Shown in pieces: positions 1 through 11,513 of a DNA stretch of 64,000 nt. The notes beneath the pieces are model-generated. The model made no database searches, was not told where the DNA came from, and saw only the letters and a list, made by a program, of their open reading frames with translations. Each line of letters starts with the position of its first letter. Position 1 is the first letter of the stretch. The translations under genes and the position numbers were made by a program. The stretch is from Muscardinus avellanarius. Its lineage: Eukaryota; Chordata; Mammalia; Rodentia; Gliridae. The stretch is from the NCBI GenBank assembly GCA_963383645.1, contig OY726559.1, forward strand, positions 107,408,735 to 107,472,734. The letters are read 5' to 3'.

Positions 1-275
1 TCCCTCCCCATTCACTCCCCCTTCCTCCATTTCATCTTTGGCTTAGTGATTGACATTGATATGTTTGTTAGTGTATCATGTGCATTAGAGAATTTCCCTC
101 CTACCCTTCCCATCCGCTCAGCTAGGTTGCCTTATTTACTCATCTGTAGTGTCTCCTTCTTTCTCTAGAGTTCCTCCTATGACTCACTTTCTTCCAAGCT
201 TCTGCATATTAGGGAGAGCATCGGATTTCTTATTTTTTGTGACTGACTAATCTCACTTATCATGTGAACTAGATA
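1..275 (-). mobile_element. L1 3' UTR fragment (lineage A), cut by window edge
   Basis: The reverse complement matches, with scattered changes, the L1 3' end found on the + strand at 23,550-23,820: the 'GTGAGAT.AGTCAGTCACAAAAAATAAG' stretch, then 'AATATGCAGAAGCT', 'GGAGGAACTCTAGA', 'AAATAAGGCAACCTAGCTGAG', and a G-rich purine tail. The element runs off the left edge, so its poly(A) end is not visible. Orientation is inferred from this paralogue comparison. Confidence 0.7.
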
Positions 276-544
276 TTTATTGTGTAGTAGGTATTAATCA
301 AAGCCTATACCTTAAAGCAAGCAATGGCTTACTCAGATGGCAAATCTACATCATCAAAAGTTCTTTCATTCCCTATTCCAAAAGAATGACTGACACTAGG
401 AATTGTGGGGGAAAGGATATGGAGGATTTTTAAGTTTGGGATGAGGCAGAGCAGGTTGCAGGACTCTTAGCATCATTCCCCAAAGTGGCTGCTACTCTCA
501 CCTGTCTCTTAGAATAGAATTGCACACAACAGGTAACATTGGAT
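276..544. other. No recognisable feature
   Basis: Unremarkable AT-rich sequence between two L1 3' fragments. It may be diverged L1 or unique DNA; nothing supports a gene. Confidence 0.4.
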
Positions 545-996
545 AGTCAGAGCACCATATTCTTTCAGTTGTTTTATTAGTGCTTTAGAATTATACGTAG
601 TAGTGAGGTTCAACGTGACCAAAGCATGCATGCACACAGCTCTTATGTATTTCCTTCTGCATTCCACACGCTTCCCCCTAGCCCCTTCTTGTACATGTTA
701 GTGAAACTGGTAGTGATAATATATTGTCATAGTATTATTTGAACTGTTTTCTTCCTTAATCTTCCTTTTTTTCCCTCCCAAAATTACTCCTCCATTCCTT
801 TTCACTATTCTACAGGTCTCTTCACATTATTTAAAGCCTCTTACATTTCCTACTTTCTCTCTAGCGTCCACATATGAAAGAAAACATATGAACTTTGACT
901 TTCTGAGACTGGCTAATCTCACTTAGCACAATATTCTCTAGTTTCATCCACTTTCCTGGAAGTTACATTATTCATTTTTATGGCTGAGTAGAATTC

Positions 997-1042
<46 letters not shown>

Positions 1043-1470
1043 CACATTTTATTTATCCATTCATCTGTTGAAGGACATCTAAGTTTGTTCCATAACTTGG
1101 CCATTGTGAATTGTGCTGCTATAAAAATGGATGAATGCATGAATCACTACAGTATTCTGACTTTAATTCTTTTGGAAAGATACGAAGGAGTGGTGTGGCT
1201 GAGTTGTATGGTGGCTTCATTTCTGTGTTTAGTTTTAAAAACTAAAGTTTTAACTCATTTTAGTTTTAACTCATTTTTGAGTTCTATTTTACTTTTCTGA
1301 GGACCCTCCATACTGATTTTTCATAGTGGTTGTACTAATTTGCAATCCCACCAATAGTGTAATAAGAGTTCCTATTTCCCCACATCCTATCCAGGATTTA
1401 TGCTTTGTATTTTTGATGATTGCCATTATAAGTGGACTTAAATGGAATCTCAGTTCCAATAAATATAATT
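545..1470 (-). mobile_element. L1 ORF2 end and 3' UTR (lineage C), antisense
   Basis: Read on the - strand this is the end of L1 ORF2 followed by a 3' UTR. Diagnostic antisense stretches are 'GGCCATTGTGAATTGTGCTG', 'TTATCCATTCATCTGTTGAAGG', 'GGCTGAGTAGAATTC' and 'GCAATCCCACCAATAGTGTA'. The left part (about 545-700) matches the 3' UTR at 27,220-27,330, including 'CATGCATGCA.ACAG'. A (TG)n tract has expanded inside the element at the position equivalent to 'CAATGGAATTCTACTCAGC'. Confidence 0.75.
1001..1039. repeat. (TG)n microsatellite
   Basis: About 19 uninterrupted TG units within the antisense L1 3' end. The open frame across it, with alternating Cys-Val, is an artefact of the repeat. Confidence 0.97.
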
Positions 1471-2040
1471 ATTGGCTGATTGAGAAGTTTCTATTCAGTT
1501 CAATTGCACATTTTTTGATTGGCAAGCTTGTCCGCATTGTGAGTATCCTTCTTCAGAGAGCATGCTTTGTTTTGTTTAGTTGGTTTCTGTATCATACTTT
1601 TCACCCTCTTAGAGTAGCCATTTGGGTCATATTGTGGCACTTGCCCTGCACTGATTACTGTGAGAGAACCATGAGGGTTTCCCATGGTGTAAGATAGAAG
1701 TTAGACATTTCCTGAGCCAAGAAGGATTAAGTGAACATCATAGAATTTTGTTTTCTATGTCACTGTCTACAGACAACTCCCTTTGGTATGGATAATGTCA
1801 GACCCAATTAGTGTTTTCTTATAAAGGTATTGTACTGTCTATATTAGAGCTGAAGGAATCTATAACTTTTCTCATTTTTAAAAAAATTATCTGAGATACA
1901 ACTTTTGTTTGAGCTATAACCAAATTCTATATAATGATCAATATTAACATGCGACAATGTTAAAAAAAAAAAGCCTTCAAAATTTTTTGTTGGATGCCAA
2001 ATTTCAGTTTTCAAAGTTTCATGTATAGAATTACTTCTAA
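1471..2040. other. No recognisable feature
   Basis: AT-rich sequence without clear repeat or coding signal. An open frame crosses part of it, but it has biased composition and continues out of the L1 remnant, so I do not call it a gene. Confidence 0.4.
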
Positions 2041-2057
2041 AAAGTAGAAATTTATTT

Positions 2058-2252
2058 GGCCGGGCGTGGTGGCGCACGCTTGTAATCCCCGCGCTTGGGA
2101 GGCAGAGTCAGGAGGATCGCGCAGGTTTGAAGCCAGCCGCGCGTGTTGCCTTAGGAGACCCTGTTTCCAAATATAAAAATGTAAAAATAGGTCTGGGAGT
2201 GTAGGAGTGTAGCACGGAGGTAGAAGGGCTTCCAGGAACCCCAGTACCACCA

Positions 2253-2293
<41 letters not shown>

Positions 2294-2354
2294 GTCTGGG
2301 AGTGTAGCCCGGAGGTAGAAGGGCTTCTAGGAACCCCAGTACCACCAAAAAAAA
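2058..2354 (+). mobile_element. B1-dID-type SINE, young subfamily, with duplicated ID half
   Basis: Starts 'GGCCGGGCGTGGTGGCGCAC' (7SL/B1-like half with A and B box-like motifs). Continues through an A-rich linker into an ID-like tRNA-derived half that ends 'CCCCAGTACCACC' plus oligo(A). The ID half is present twice, near 2,192-2,250 and 2,293-2,347, separated by an A-rich/(AT)n tract, so this copy is trimeric. It is flanked by the direct repeat AAAGTAGAAATTTAT at 2,041-2,055 and 2,355-2,369, a 15-bp TSD. Confidence 0.92.
2260..2290. repeat. (AT)n tract inside the SINE
   Basis: About 14 AT units following oligo(A), placed between the two ID halves. Probably grown from the poly(A) linker. Confidence 0.95.
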
Positions 2355-2679
2355 AAAGTAGAAATTTATATACATGCATTAAAACTCTTAAGTATTAGCC
2401 ATGGCAATCATGGGATTACAAGTAATCTAGACATTTTTATATCAATCTCTAGTCCCATATATTACAGAATAGGCTCACATCAAGAAAGAAGATTAATGCT
2501 AAAATAAAAAAAAGTTTAGAAATAAAAATCACTAATTTAGGAGTTAGGAGAGCTTTATTCTACATTTTAAATGGGGAATAATAGATGCAAAATATGTTGA
2601 TTCCAATTATCTCACTACTATGAGCTCAAGTAGTAAAATGGGTTAGAAAGCACTGCAAAAAATATAGAGATAAGTGGCC

Positions 2680-2862
2680 ACAGTGGTACACCTATAATCC
2701 CAGGACTTGGTAGACAGAGACAGGAGGATCTTGAGCTTCAGGCCAGCCTGGGCAACTTAGAGAAACCCTGTTTTAAAATTTAAAATATCTATATATGTAA
2801 AAAGGGCATGGAGTGTACTCACTGGTACAGTGTTCTGGGTTCAATCCCCAGTATAACAACCA
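2680..2862 (+). mobile_element. B1-dID-type SINE, older copy
   Basis: Recognisable B1-like half ('CAGTGGTACACCTATAATCCCA', 'GACAGGAGGATC', 'GGCCAGCCTGGGCAACTTAG') followed by a diverged ID half ending 'GGGTTCAATCCCCAGTATAAC'. Divergence from the young copies is visible throughout. Confidence 0.85.
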
Positions 2863-4405
2863 AAAGAGAGAGATTAAGAGGGGTTTTTCAGAGGTCCCCG
2901 ATGAATGCACAGGGCGGTAAGGTGCCTTCTGCATCTACCAGTTGCCCCTTGATCAAAATCAGTTTTGAGTAATATTTAAGCGAGAGTCCAGTCAGCAGCA
3001 CTACTATGTAAGATTAGGGCCAAAATACCAGCTTCCACAGGGTGGAATCTCTTGATATCACTTACTTTCCCCTTGCCCTTAATAAAGTCAATCCCAGAGA
3101 ATGGAGGTAGGCCAAGATAAAAAAAAGTGAGACTCAGCTATAAGACAGAAAAAAATTGAAAAAAAAATAGCCAATAGGTCATTACAAATTGTCTTTTGAA
3201 AAACTGAGATATATTCCACAAATGCATGTTAGCTTAACAGGGCTATTTGAGACAATTTTAATTGTTATGTGTGAGGACATAGGCCTGCCTTTGGTGTGAG
3301 TGATAAAGAGTCATGCTACAATAAATGCTCCCTGGCAGTCCTCTTGGACAGAGGAATCTCGGTGCCAAGGAGCAGCAGGAGCAGCAGCAGGTGGGAAATA
3401 ATGTAGGGATCAAGCAAAGCAAAGGATCCATCTGGCAGTTTTTCATCATCCAGAAAAAAAAAATGCTGATAAGAGGGTATGTGTGTGAGGGTCAGGGAAA
3501 AGAAAAACAGGCTCAGGCTGTGATTCATGAAGCCGATTGCCGACATTTAAGTCTATCTTGAGAAGCATTGCAGATTATAAGAATAATGGCTTAATCTGCA
3601 GGACCATCCCTCACTGGACACAGTGAGAAAATAAAGCTGCCCCAGTGGTTCAGCTTCCCTCCACATGTGCTTAGGGATGCCAGTAGCAGTAGACACACCA
3701 ACTCAAGGTCTGTGGAAAAAAGGGAGGAAGAAAGGAAGGAAGGAAGGGTGGGAGGAAGGAAAGAAGAAAGAAAGGAGAGAAAGAAGGAAAAATGTTTCTC
3801 CAGACTTATTGTAAAGAACTAGGAACCATTCAAACTACTCCAAGCAAAGCAAGTTTTCTTGTGAAACTTCAACAAAGAACTATCAAGAAGCTAAGAATAA
3901 GAGCCTCAGTAGAGCTTCTTATGAACTCTAACCAACACTAAAACAAATGGTCTCTAATCACGCCACCCATATTTCTTGCTATCTTCTGCTCTATACTAAC
4001 AAGCTCAGCCAATTTCACCATACTGTCCTGGCCAGCACCAACCGTGCTGGCCTATGGAAGGCCCTTTGAAATGCCACGGAAACAGGCACAGACAAATTGT
4101 ATGCCATGGAATTAGGGTCCAACACATGGAAGGCTTCTGACTACTTTTGTGCAGCCTACTTTTTCTTTGAGTCTGGTGATTGGGGCAACAAACAGAAGAG
4201 GCTCAAGAAACCAGACTGTGTGATTAGCTGTGGGGCTGGGCCTCAAAAGTCATGGTCCCAGGCAGTGGAGTGTCAAGGATCCCACCTTATAAGTAGTATT
4301 GTAGTGGTTGACCTGAGATACAGATATGAAGCAGAGTGGGTATCAGCCCAGCCCCAACTATGCAGTGGGGTTGCTATTAACTTGGCCCTAATCTACCTGG
4401 AATAG
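2863..4405. other. No gene recognised; includes a purine tract
   Basis: Mostly unique-looking sequence. A (GGAA)/(GAAA)-type purine tract lies at about 3,717-3,791. Short open frames on both strands overlap one another around 3,260-3,560 and show no recognisable domain. Confidence 0.4.
3717..3791. repeat. (GGAA)n/(GAAA)n purine tract
   Basis: Continuous purine run on the + strand built of AAGG, GGAA and GAAA words; an imperfect tetranucleotide microsatellite. Confidence 0.9.
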
Positions 4406-4409
4406 ACTC

Positions 4410-4862
4410 CAACTATGGGAAATACACACAATGGAATTCTATTCAGCCATAAAGAAGAACAAAATTATATCATTTGAAAGAAGATGGAAAGCCCTGGAGA
4501 ACATTATGTTAAGTGAGATCAGCCAAGCACAGAAGAAGAAGATACATATGTTTCCTCTAATATGCCCAAACTAGGAAACACAAAGAATACCAGAGGGACT
4601 CCAGATATTGAAGGGGAAATACTAGCTAAGTTTGGATGGTAAGATAGGAGAGGAGGAAGGCCGGTCTCGATTAATAAGGGTCTACACTTGAACATGTGTA
4701 AAATTATGAATAAGACATGGTTAACCTGGACAACCATTGGTGTATGTGGGGGGGGAAATGTGGGCGGGGGGGAGGGCACCAAATATAGTGTAAATGTATA
4801 CTATTTATGTTCAATAAAAAAATTGTTATATAAAAAAAATAAATAAATTATATTTAAAAAAA
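4410..4862 (+). mobile_element. L1 3' end (lineage B), sense
   Basis: Carries the L1 ORF2 terminus signature 'CACACAATGGAATTCTATTC' then 'AAGAAGATGGAAAGCCCTGG', 'TTATGTTAAGTGAGATCAGC', 'AATATGCCCAAACTAGG' and a G-rich 3' UTR. It ends with AATAAA and an A-rich tail at about 4,813-4,862. The same 3' UTR type occurs at 17,425-17,840 (-), 28,571-29,184 (-) and 44,335-45,160 (+). The element is strongly 5'-truncated. Confidence 0.85.
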
Positions 4863-5003
4863 CAACTATATTGTGTATATAGAAAAAGAAAGTATATTTT
4901 AATAAAATTTAAACAGAATTATAAAAAAAAAAAAAGAAAGAGAGATAGACTTGGTAGATATTTAGAAAGTAAAATTAGAATGTAGATTAGAAATTAAAAT
5001 TTA

Positions 5004-5216
5004 GGCCAGGCGTGGTGGCGCACGCTTGTAATTCCCGCGCTTGGGAGGCTGAGACAGTAGGATCGCACAGGTTCAAAGCCAGCCGCAGCTACTGAGTGAG
5101 GCTCTCAGCAACTTAGTGAGACCCCGTTTCCAAATAAAAATATAAAATAGGTCTGGGAGTATAGCTTGGAGGTAGGAAGCCTCTGGGTTCCACCCCCAGT
5201 ACCACCAAAAAAAAAA
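5004..5216 (+). mobile_element. B1-dID-type SINE with TSD
   Basis: Full dimer from 'GGCCAGGCGTGGTGGCGCAC' to 'CACCCCCAGTACCACC' plus poly(A). It is flanked by AAATTAAAATTTA at 4,991-5,003 and again straight after the tail. The linker keeps the older 'AGCTACTGAGTGAGGCTCTCAGCAACTTAG' type, so this copy is intermediate between old and young subfamilies. Confidence 0.92.
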
Positions 5217-5627
5217 AATTAAAATTTAGCATATTAGAAAGTAAAATTTAGTAGATTGGAATGATAGAGACAAAAAAGGTAAGACTTACACCCAACTCCA
5301 TTGATTGGATGGAGGAGCCACCAACAGAGGAAATGGAGTAGATGTAGCATCTTTAGGCCAAAGATGATGAGTGTAAACACTGGCATGCTGAGATTGATGG
5401 ACTGCCTGAGAGATACCCAGACAGCCAGGGAGACGCAGACTCTCAAATATGTGAGGTTAAGGCTCAAAGTAGAGGTCTAGGTGAGACATGACAGTAGTTA
5501 AATAACATGCATATAACAAGCACTTTTCATCAAAGAATACTTATTTAAGGAAAATCTCTTACTAAGTTCTTTGCTAACATTTCCCTACCTGTTGCTCATC
5601 AGTAAGGCTGGAAAATTGATATTTTGA
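5217..5627. other. No recognisable feature
   Basis: AT-rich sequence. A small - strand open frame (5,234-5,467) shows no family features and is likely chance. Confidence 0.4.
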
Positions 5628-5775
5628 CAAGAGGATCACAGGTTCCAGGCCAGGCTCAGCAACTTAGTGATATCCTTAGCAATTTAGCAAGGCCTATTTC
5701 AAAATGAAAAACTTGAGGGTATAGCTTGGAGGTAGTATACCCTTGAGTTCAATCCTCAGGACATCTCTACTCCGT
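5628..5775 (+). mobile_element. Old, 5'-truncated B1-dID SINE
   Basis: Retains 'AGAGGATCACAGGTTCCAGGCC', 'CAGCAACTTAGTGA', 'GAGGGTATAGCTTGGAGGTAG' and 'GAGTTCAATCCTCAGGAC'. It lacks the first 40 or so bases of the B1 half and is well diverged. Confidence 0.75.
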
Positions 5776-6283
5776 CCAAAAACCTTTTAGCTACACTATT
5801 TTCTATTTCTTTGACTTCTTATCAGAGCTTAAACTTATCTGAATATCAATTTTCCAAGCTTTTGGCTTAAAAAGACCAAAAGGAATTGGTAGAAGTTACT
5901 TATACAATCTAAAGTTGAACTCACAGAAGTGGAGAATTGCATGGCGGTTACCAGAAGCTGGAAATGACAATGAGGATTGGGGGAGGTATTGGCTAAGATA
6001 TATGAAATTCCATCTAGGCGGTAGAGTAAGTTAAAAAGCTAATCGTACAACATAATGACTATGGTTAATAATGAAGTAATATATAAAGTGCTGAGTGAGT
6101 AGATGTTAAGTGCTCTTATCACAAATATTAGTATGTGAGGTAATGCATACGTTACTTAGTTTGATTTACCCATTTCATAATGTATACATAGGTCAAAGAC
6201 ATGAATGGATGGCACGCCATGAATATGTAAATGTTTACTTGTCAATTTAAATAAAGAGACTAATTGATTGATTTTTTAAAAAG
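5776..6283. other. No recognisable feature
   Basis: Unique-looking or very diverged. The stretch about 5,930-6,260 ('CAGAAGTGGAGAATTGCATGG', 'GGTTACCAGAAGCTGG') resembles the 3' part of old L1M elements in sense orientation, but too weakly to bound. Confidence 0.35.
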
Positions 6284-6496
6284 GACTATCAGCTTCCTGG
6301 CTGTCAGAAGCTAATCAGCTTTCCTCTGCCACATCCTTGTAGCAAGCTGTTCTACCAACCCAGGCCCAGAGCAGTGGAGTCAGCCCACCATGGATGGACT
6401 CAAACCTCTAAAATTGTGAGCAGAAACAAACTCTTCTTCCTACAAGTTATTTGTGTCCATTACTTTGGTCACAGCAAAGAAAACTGACTAACACGT
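6284..6496 (+). mobile_element. MaLR-type LTR fragment, sense
   Basis: The 3' half of an ERVL-MaLR LTR is recognisable: 'AAATTGTGAGCAGAAACAAACTC' (polyadenylation region), 'TTTGGTCACAGCAAAGAAAACTGACTAACAC'. It is the reverse complement of the start of the antisense LTRs at 13,129 and 58,320. The 5' portion is diverged or truncated, and no TSD is visible. Confidence 0.6.
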
Positions 6497-6609
6497 CAGG
6501 CTAGCATCCTGGTGGAAGCATTCTCTCAGTCCAATCTCTGCCTTTTGGCTTTCACAGGTTTTACTTTTCAATCAAATTTTTTCTTTTCTTTTCTATCCTT
6601 TCCTTATCT

Positions 6610-6838
6610 TTTCTGGTTTTATTTTGTTTTCATGCTGGGGATTGGACCCGTGGGCATACTATCTCTGAGCTACAACCCAGCCCTATTTTATTTTTCATGT
6701 TGAAACAGAGTCTTGCTAAGTTGCTGAGAGTCCCACTAAATTACTGAGGCTGTCCTCAGGCTGTCCTCAAACCTGTGACCCACCTGTCTCAGCCTCCCAA
6801 GTGCTAGAATTAGACTCATGGGCCACCACACATGGCAT
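6610..6838 (-). mobile_element. B1-dID SINE, antisense
   Basis: Reads on the - strand as B1 half ('CATGTGTGGTGGCCCATGAG'), linker and ID half ('TCAGAGATAGTATGCCCACG'). The T-rich block 6,570-6,625 on its left is the tail. A 10-bp word, GGCTGTCCTC, is tandemly duplicated near 6,750. Confidence 0.85.
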
Positions 6839-7949
6839 ACTTTCTTTAAAGTTCTCATCTAGCATCCAGAATCAAAAACTTTGAACAAACTAATTTTGAG
6901 CACAGATTCAGGACCATAAGAAAATTTGTGAAGGAATATTTGAAAGTCCAAATAGACGGCATTCATTAGGTTTCTTTCCCTCAAAGACCTCAATTATCCA
7001 TCTGTTTAACCCACCAGATGCAAATTTCTTTTCTCTCCATTTCCTTTACATTCTCTCTCCATAGTCAGCACCAAGTTTCAGCTGGCCCTTCTAAAACATA
7101 TGGCACAGGGGTGGGATGAAGTGGGGGTGAGCAGGGCTGGGGGGAAGGAGGAGGAGAAAGCTTTGCTTTTGCATTCCAGCCTTCTGAAGAGCTTCTGCCT
7201 GGATATCTTGTCAGCATAGAAAATGTTTTCCACTTACATCTGTGTCTGAAAAATAGAAAAAATATCCTGAAGTTGGAGGGTGAAAGAAGCCTGCTACGGA
7301 ATGTTCAGACTAAATGAAATGTAAAGTTGAGCAAATTTTAGCGAATAAGTAAACCAAATACATGCCTCTATTTTTCCACATTAAATAAATTAAGAGGCCA
7401 AGTGAAGAAAATCTTTTGAGGGGAATAAAAAGCTCACACACTAATCTTGTTTAAAATTCTCATTTTTTGATTTTTTTATAATTCTTATTTTCAAAGCAGT
7501 GTTAGTTTATCAGCAAAGCACAGCAGAATCAATACTTTTTGTTTAACCTCTTAATTTTACTTTAACCTTTAAACATGTTTATTTAACTATAAAAGTCATA
7601 CAGAAAAGTATACTGTAACATACATATAAAAACATAGAAATGTACAGAAATTGGTCTAGATAAAGAATTTTTATAAGGGAAACATGTCAAGAAAGTTCTC
7701 TCACGCCTCTTTCCTTCCCTACAGATAACCAAATATCTTAAATTCCAATACTATTGATATAGACTGAATATTCATGCCCCTTTCCAAATTATTATAAGGA
7801 AATCTTATCCCCAATATGTTGGCAACTTTAAGCAGAGCTTTTGGCGGGTTATTAGGTGTTGAATGAGGGCCAAGCCCTTATGAATGGAATTTGTGCCTTT
7901 ATAAGGAACAATATTGCCAACCATTTTCACCAAGCAGGGTTAGGTGGAA
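6839..7949. other. Mostly unrecognised; possible LTR relic at 7,757-7,935
   Basis: No coding signal. 7,757-7,935 ('GACTGAATATTCATGCCCC', 'CCCCAATATGTTGGCAACTT', 'AGGGCCAAGCCCTTATGAATGGAA', 'CTTTATAAGG') resembles a widespread mammalian LTR/MER-type repeat, but I cannot name the family. Confidence 0.35.
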
Positions 7950-9120
7950 AACAAATAATTCATTATTCATTCAAGCATTGCTCTTTCTCTAAAATGAAAA
8001 TAAAAATATTAAAATGAATTTATTTCATTAACATATACTCAAAAGTCTTAAAATATAAGCACATAAAATCCATAAAAATATAAAAATGCTAACACATTGC
8101 AATAAAGTAAGACTTATTCCGGGAGTGTAAAGTACTTAACATCAGTGTCATTCAAGGAGAAATAAATATACAATCTTCCTAACAGATAAAGAGAAAACAT
8201 GACCAAATCTCACATTCAGATTTTTTACAGACAGAATTTTCCTCTGCAATGATAGCTGGTACCTATTAAAAATGTACAGCCCACTTCATATTTAATGAGG
8301 GCAGATTGAACATTTTTCCCAATATTGGGGATAGAGCAAGAATATCTCCTCTCTGCTTCCATTCAACACTGTACTGGAGGGTGTAGCCAGTGCAACTGCA
8401 TGACAAAAGACTAAAAGGAGAAACAAAATAAGAAAAAAGAAGTAAAACTATAGATGAGTTGGCAAGATTCTAAGGAATCCATAAGAATAAAAAAACACAC
8501 TGGAATTGATATCAATTTAAAATAATTTTTCCTATATTATTAACAAAAATTTGAAATATGTAATAAACAAGGCTATTTATAGTGCATTAAGAGCCATAAA
8601 ATATTTAAGTTAATCTAACAAAGTTATATGAAAATCCTCTTCATAAAATTATAAATTACAAAAGAAATTAAAGTCTCTGTATTTATTTATGAAAATTGTA
8701 CTCTTCTTACATACTGCCAGATTGAATATTATTAATATTTTTGTTCTGTCCAAAAAATTATAGACTTAACATAATTTCAATAAAAATCTCAATTGGCGTT
8801 TTTAGAGAAATTTTCAAGCTAATCCCAAAATTTATATGAAACACAAAGATTAGACTAGTCAACTACGTTCAAAACAAGAACAAAGCTGAAGGACCTACAT
8901 ACACCTATCTTTATGTTTTTTGCATAGATTACAGTAAATGTTATTCACACAAAGGTAAAGCAATTCAATGAGGCAAAAGAAGGCATTTCAGCAAGTGGCC
9001 CTGAAATGAATGGGTATTCAATTATAAAGAAACAACCCCTCTTTCACACCACACATAAAATTGTGTTAATATTTATCATTGCCCTAGGAAAGAAAGGAAA
9101 GGAAGGGAGGGAGGAAAGAA

Positions 9121-9190
<70 letters not shown>

Positions 9191-10095
9191 TAAGCCAAAA
9201 AGTAGGAGAAAATATTTTCAACACATGTATATTGTCAAGTACTATACCCATTAAAAACCCCATTATATGTGGTAATTAAATAGGCAATTCACAAAAGGAG
9301 ATACAGAAATGGGCAGTAAATATGTAAACAAAGTGTTCTTCATTATTAGTCAAAAGAGAAGTGAAAATTAAAATGAAAATAAGAAATGACTACAAACCAG
9401 AGAATGGCTAAGATGAAAAAGATTCGCATCATCAAATATCAAAACGTCTGTAGAACAAGAGCTCTTACACACTGCCAAAGGCCACAGAACAACAGAACAA
9501 TGGTACCAGTCACCTTGAAAAAAGGTAAAGCAGTTTCTTACAGAACTAAATACACAGCTATCTTAAGTCTCAGCAATTCCATTTCTAGGTATTTACACAA
9601 ATGAAATGAAGACACATGACCACAGAAGTTCTTGTATGAGACTATCATAGCAGCTTTATTCATAATACCCAACTGGACATGATCCAAGTACCCATCAACA
9701 GGAGAATGTATCAAAGCAAATGGTGGTGTGTTCATTCAATGAAATGCTATTCAGCAATAAAAAACAAAGGACTGGCACATACAACAGAATGCCCAGCTCT
9801 CAAAACAACTGTGATGAAAGAGGGCAAAACGAAATACTGTGTGATTCTGTTTTGTTTCAAACTATAGAAAAGGCAAAACTAATATATAGCAAAAGAAATC
9901 AAAACAATGATACCGTCTGGCAGAGACAAAACTGGCACTTTCTAGAGTGATTGACTTGTTTATGCGGCCTTCTGTTAGGGGAGTGGGTTACCTAAGGACA
10001 CGCCTCTGTCAATATTTGACACAAATGCAATATAAGATCTGTACGTCCCACTTGATGATCATTATACCCTGAGAAAAACAATGTGAGAAAATCTC
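7950..10095 (+). mobile_element. Old L1M element, ORF2 3' half and 3' UTR, sense
   Basis: Decayed ORF2 sequence is recognisable from 'AAGAATATCTCCTCTCTGCTTCCATTCAACACTGTACTGGAGG' (reverse transcriptase to C-terminal region) through 'TTCAATAAAAATCTCAATTGG'. It continues to the 3' end 'AAATGCTATTCAGCAATAAAAAACAAAGGACTGGCACATACAACA'. Many indels remove any reading frame. A (GA)n tract has expanded at 9,119-9,187. The poly(A) end is not distinct. Confidence 0.8.
9092..9188. repeat. Purine tract with (GA)n core
   Basis: GGAA/GGGA words grade into about 30 GA units (9,119-9,186), within the old L1M. The Glu/Arg-rich open frame across it is a repeat artefact. Confidence 0.96.
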
Positions 10096-10370
10096 GTATT
10101 GCTTTTAAAAAAATAGTAAACATGGGGTTTACTATTTTTCTACTTTCTAAAAAAATATTTGTTTTCTATTTTTGAGGCTGTAATATTTAGGCTTATGCAA
10201 ATACACAGATATATGATACACATATAATGCATGCTATAATATAATTCAATATATACACTATATATGAAAAAGATATATGTATTTTTAAATTCTCAAATTC
10301 ATAGAACCTGATAAATATAAACATACATTTGTGCAAGGGATGTTCCTTTTATTATTAAGAAGCAAGCATT
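10096..10370. other. No recognisable feature
   Basis: AT-rich sequence, possibly the diverged tail of the L1M. Nothing else seen. Confidence 0.35.
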
Positions 10371-10590
10371 GCGGGGCGTGGTGGCGCACGCTTGTAATCC
10401 CCGCGCTTGGGAGGCGGAGACAGGAGGATCCTGCTAGTTCCAAGCCAGCCTCGCTGGCTTAAGAGACCCTGTTTCCAAATAAAAAAGTTAAAAATTAGGT
10501 CTGGGAGTGTAGCCCGTGGGAGTGTATCCCAGAGGTAGAAGGGCTTCCAGGAACCCCAGTACCACCACCAAAAAAAAAAAAAAAAAAAAA
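10371..10590 (+). mobile_element. Young B1-dID SINE with TSD
   Basis: Near-consensus young-subfamily copy ('GGTGGCGCACGCTTGTAATC', 'CCGCGCTTGGGAGGCGGAG', 'GGTCTGGGAGTGTAGCCC', 'CCAGTACCACC') with a 20-A tail. AAGAAGCAAG occurs at 10,357-10,366 and again right after the tail. A short internal duplication ('GGGAGTGTAGCCCGTGGGAGTGTA') lies at the start of the ID half. Confidence 0.93.
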
Positions 10591-10918
10591 GAAGCAAGTC
10601 CCTTAATTTCTACTAATTTTTCTTATCCCCCAAGTAAAGTCATTTTGTCATTGCTATAATTTTACAATCTTTCATTCGTTTACTGTTTACATGCTTTTAT
10701 TTTGTATTCTTTTTACTATTAATTCTATATTGTCATTGTAATGGTATTTTTGTAAAGGATATATTGTTTTTTAATATTAGTCTGATGATGATAATATTTA
10801 GGTAGAAATGTTTAGTCTGTTTGCATTTGATATAGTTATTGATATATTAGAGTTTCAACCTATTGTGTTAGTTTGTTTTCTATTACTTTTACCACTTCTG
10901 TATTCCCTTTTCTCTCAT
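10591..10918. other. No recognisable feature
   Basis: AT-rich. 10,760-10,900 ('GATATAGTTATTGATATATTAGAGTT') may be very old antisense L1 but cannot be supported. Confidence 0.3.
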
Positions 10919-10938
10919 CTCATATTTTCTTTTCTATC

Positions 10939-10950
10939 ATCTATCATCTT

Positions 10951-10989
<39 letters not shown>

Positions 10990-11175
10990 TTTTTGGTGGT
11001 ACTGGGGTTTCTGAAAACACTTCTACCTCCGGGCTACACTCCCAGACCTATTTTATATTTTTATTTGGAAACAGGGTCTCTTAAGCCAGCGCGGCTGGCT
11101 TTAAACCTGCGCGATCCTCCTGTCTCCACCTCCCAAGAGCGGGGATTACAAGCGTGCGTCACCACGACTGGCTTT
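10939..11175 (-). mobile_element. Young B1-dID SINE, antisense, with TSD
   Basis: On the - strand runs from 'GCCAGTCGTGGTGACGCACG' to 'CCCCAGTACCACC' and an (AAAT)n tail (10,950-10,994). CATATTTTCTTTT flanks it at 10,921-10,933 and 11,176-11,188. The (ATTT)n is the tail turned microsatellite. Confidence 0.92.
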
Positions 11176-11294
11176 CATATTTTCTTTTAAATGATTAATA
11201 ATTTTTCCCTCTATGAAACTGTTAATAAAAAGCCTATAATTGTTGACTTCTCTGTATTTTGAGTTATAATTTTTGTATTAACAATCACTTCTAG

Positions 11295-11472
11295 CCGGGC
11301 GTGGTGGCGCACGCTTGTAATCCCCATGCTTGGGAGGCGGAGACAGGAGGATCGCGCTGGTTCTGAGCCAGCCTCGATGGTTTAAGAGACTCTGTTTCCA
11401 AATAAAAATATAAAATAAGTCTGGGATTGTAGCCCGGAGGTAGAAAGGCTTCTAGGAACCCCAGTACCACCA

Positions 11473-11510
<38 letters not shown>
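11295..11510 (+). mobile_element. Young B1-dID SINE with TSD and long poly(A)
   Basis: From 'CCGGGCGTGGTGGCGCACGC' to 'CCAGTACCACCAC', followed by about 37 consecutive A. TCACTTCTAG flanks it exactly at 11,285-11,294 and 11,511-11,520. The perfect TSD and long uninterrupted tail suggest a recent insertion that may be polymorphic. Confidence 0.94.

Positions 11511-11513
<3 letters not shown>

Noticed and set aside
1001..1300. Cys-Val repeat protein
   Set aside because: Translation of a (TG)n microsatellite running into antisense L1.
9006..9254. Arg/Glu-rich protein
   Set aside because: Translation of a (GA)n tract in an old L1.
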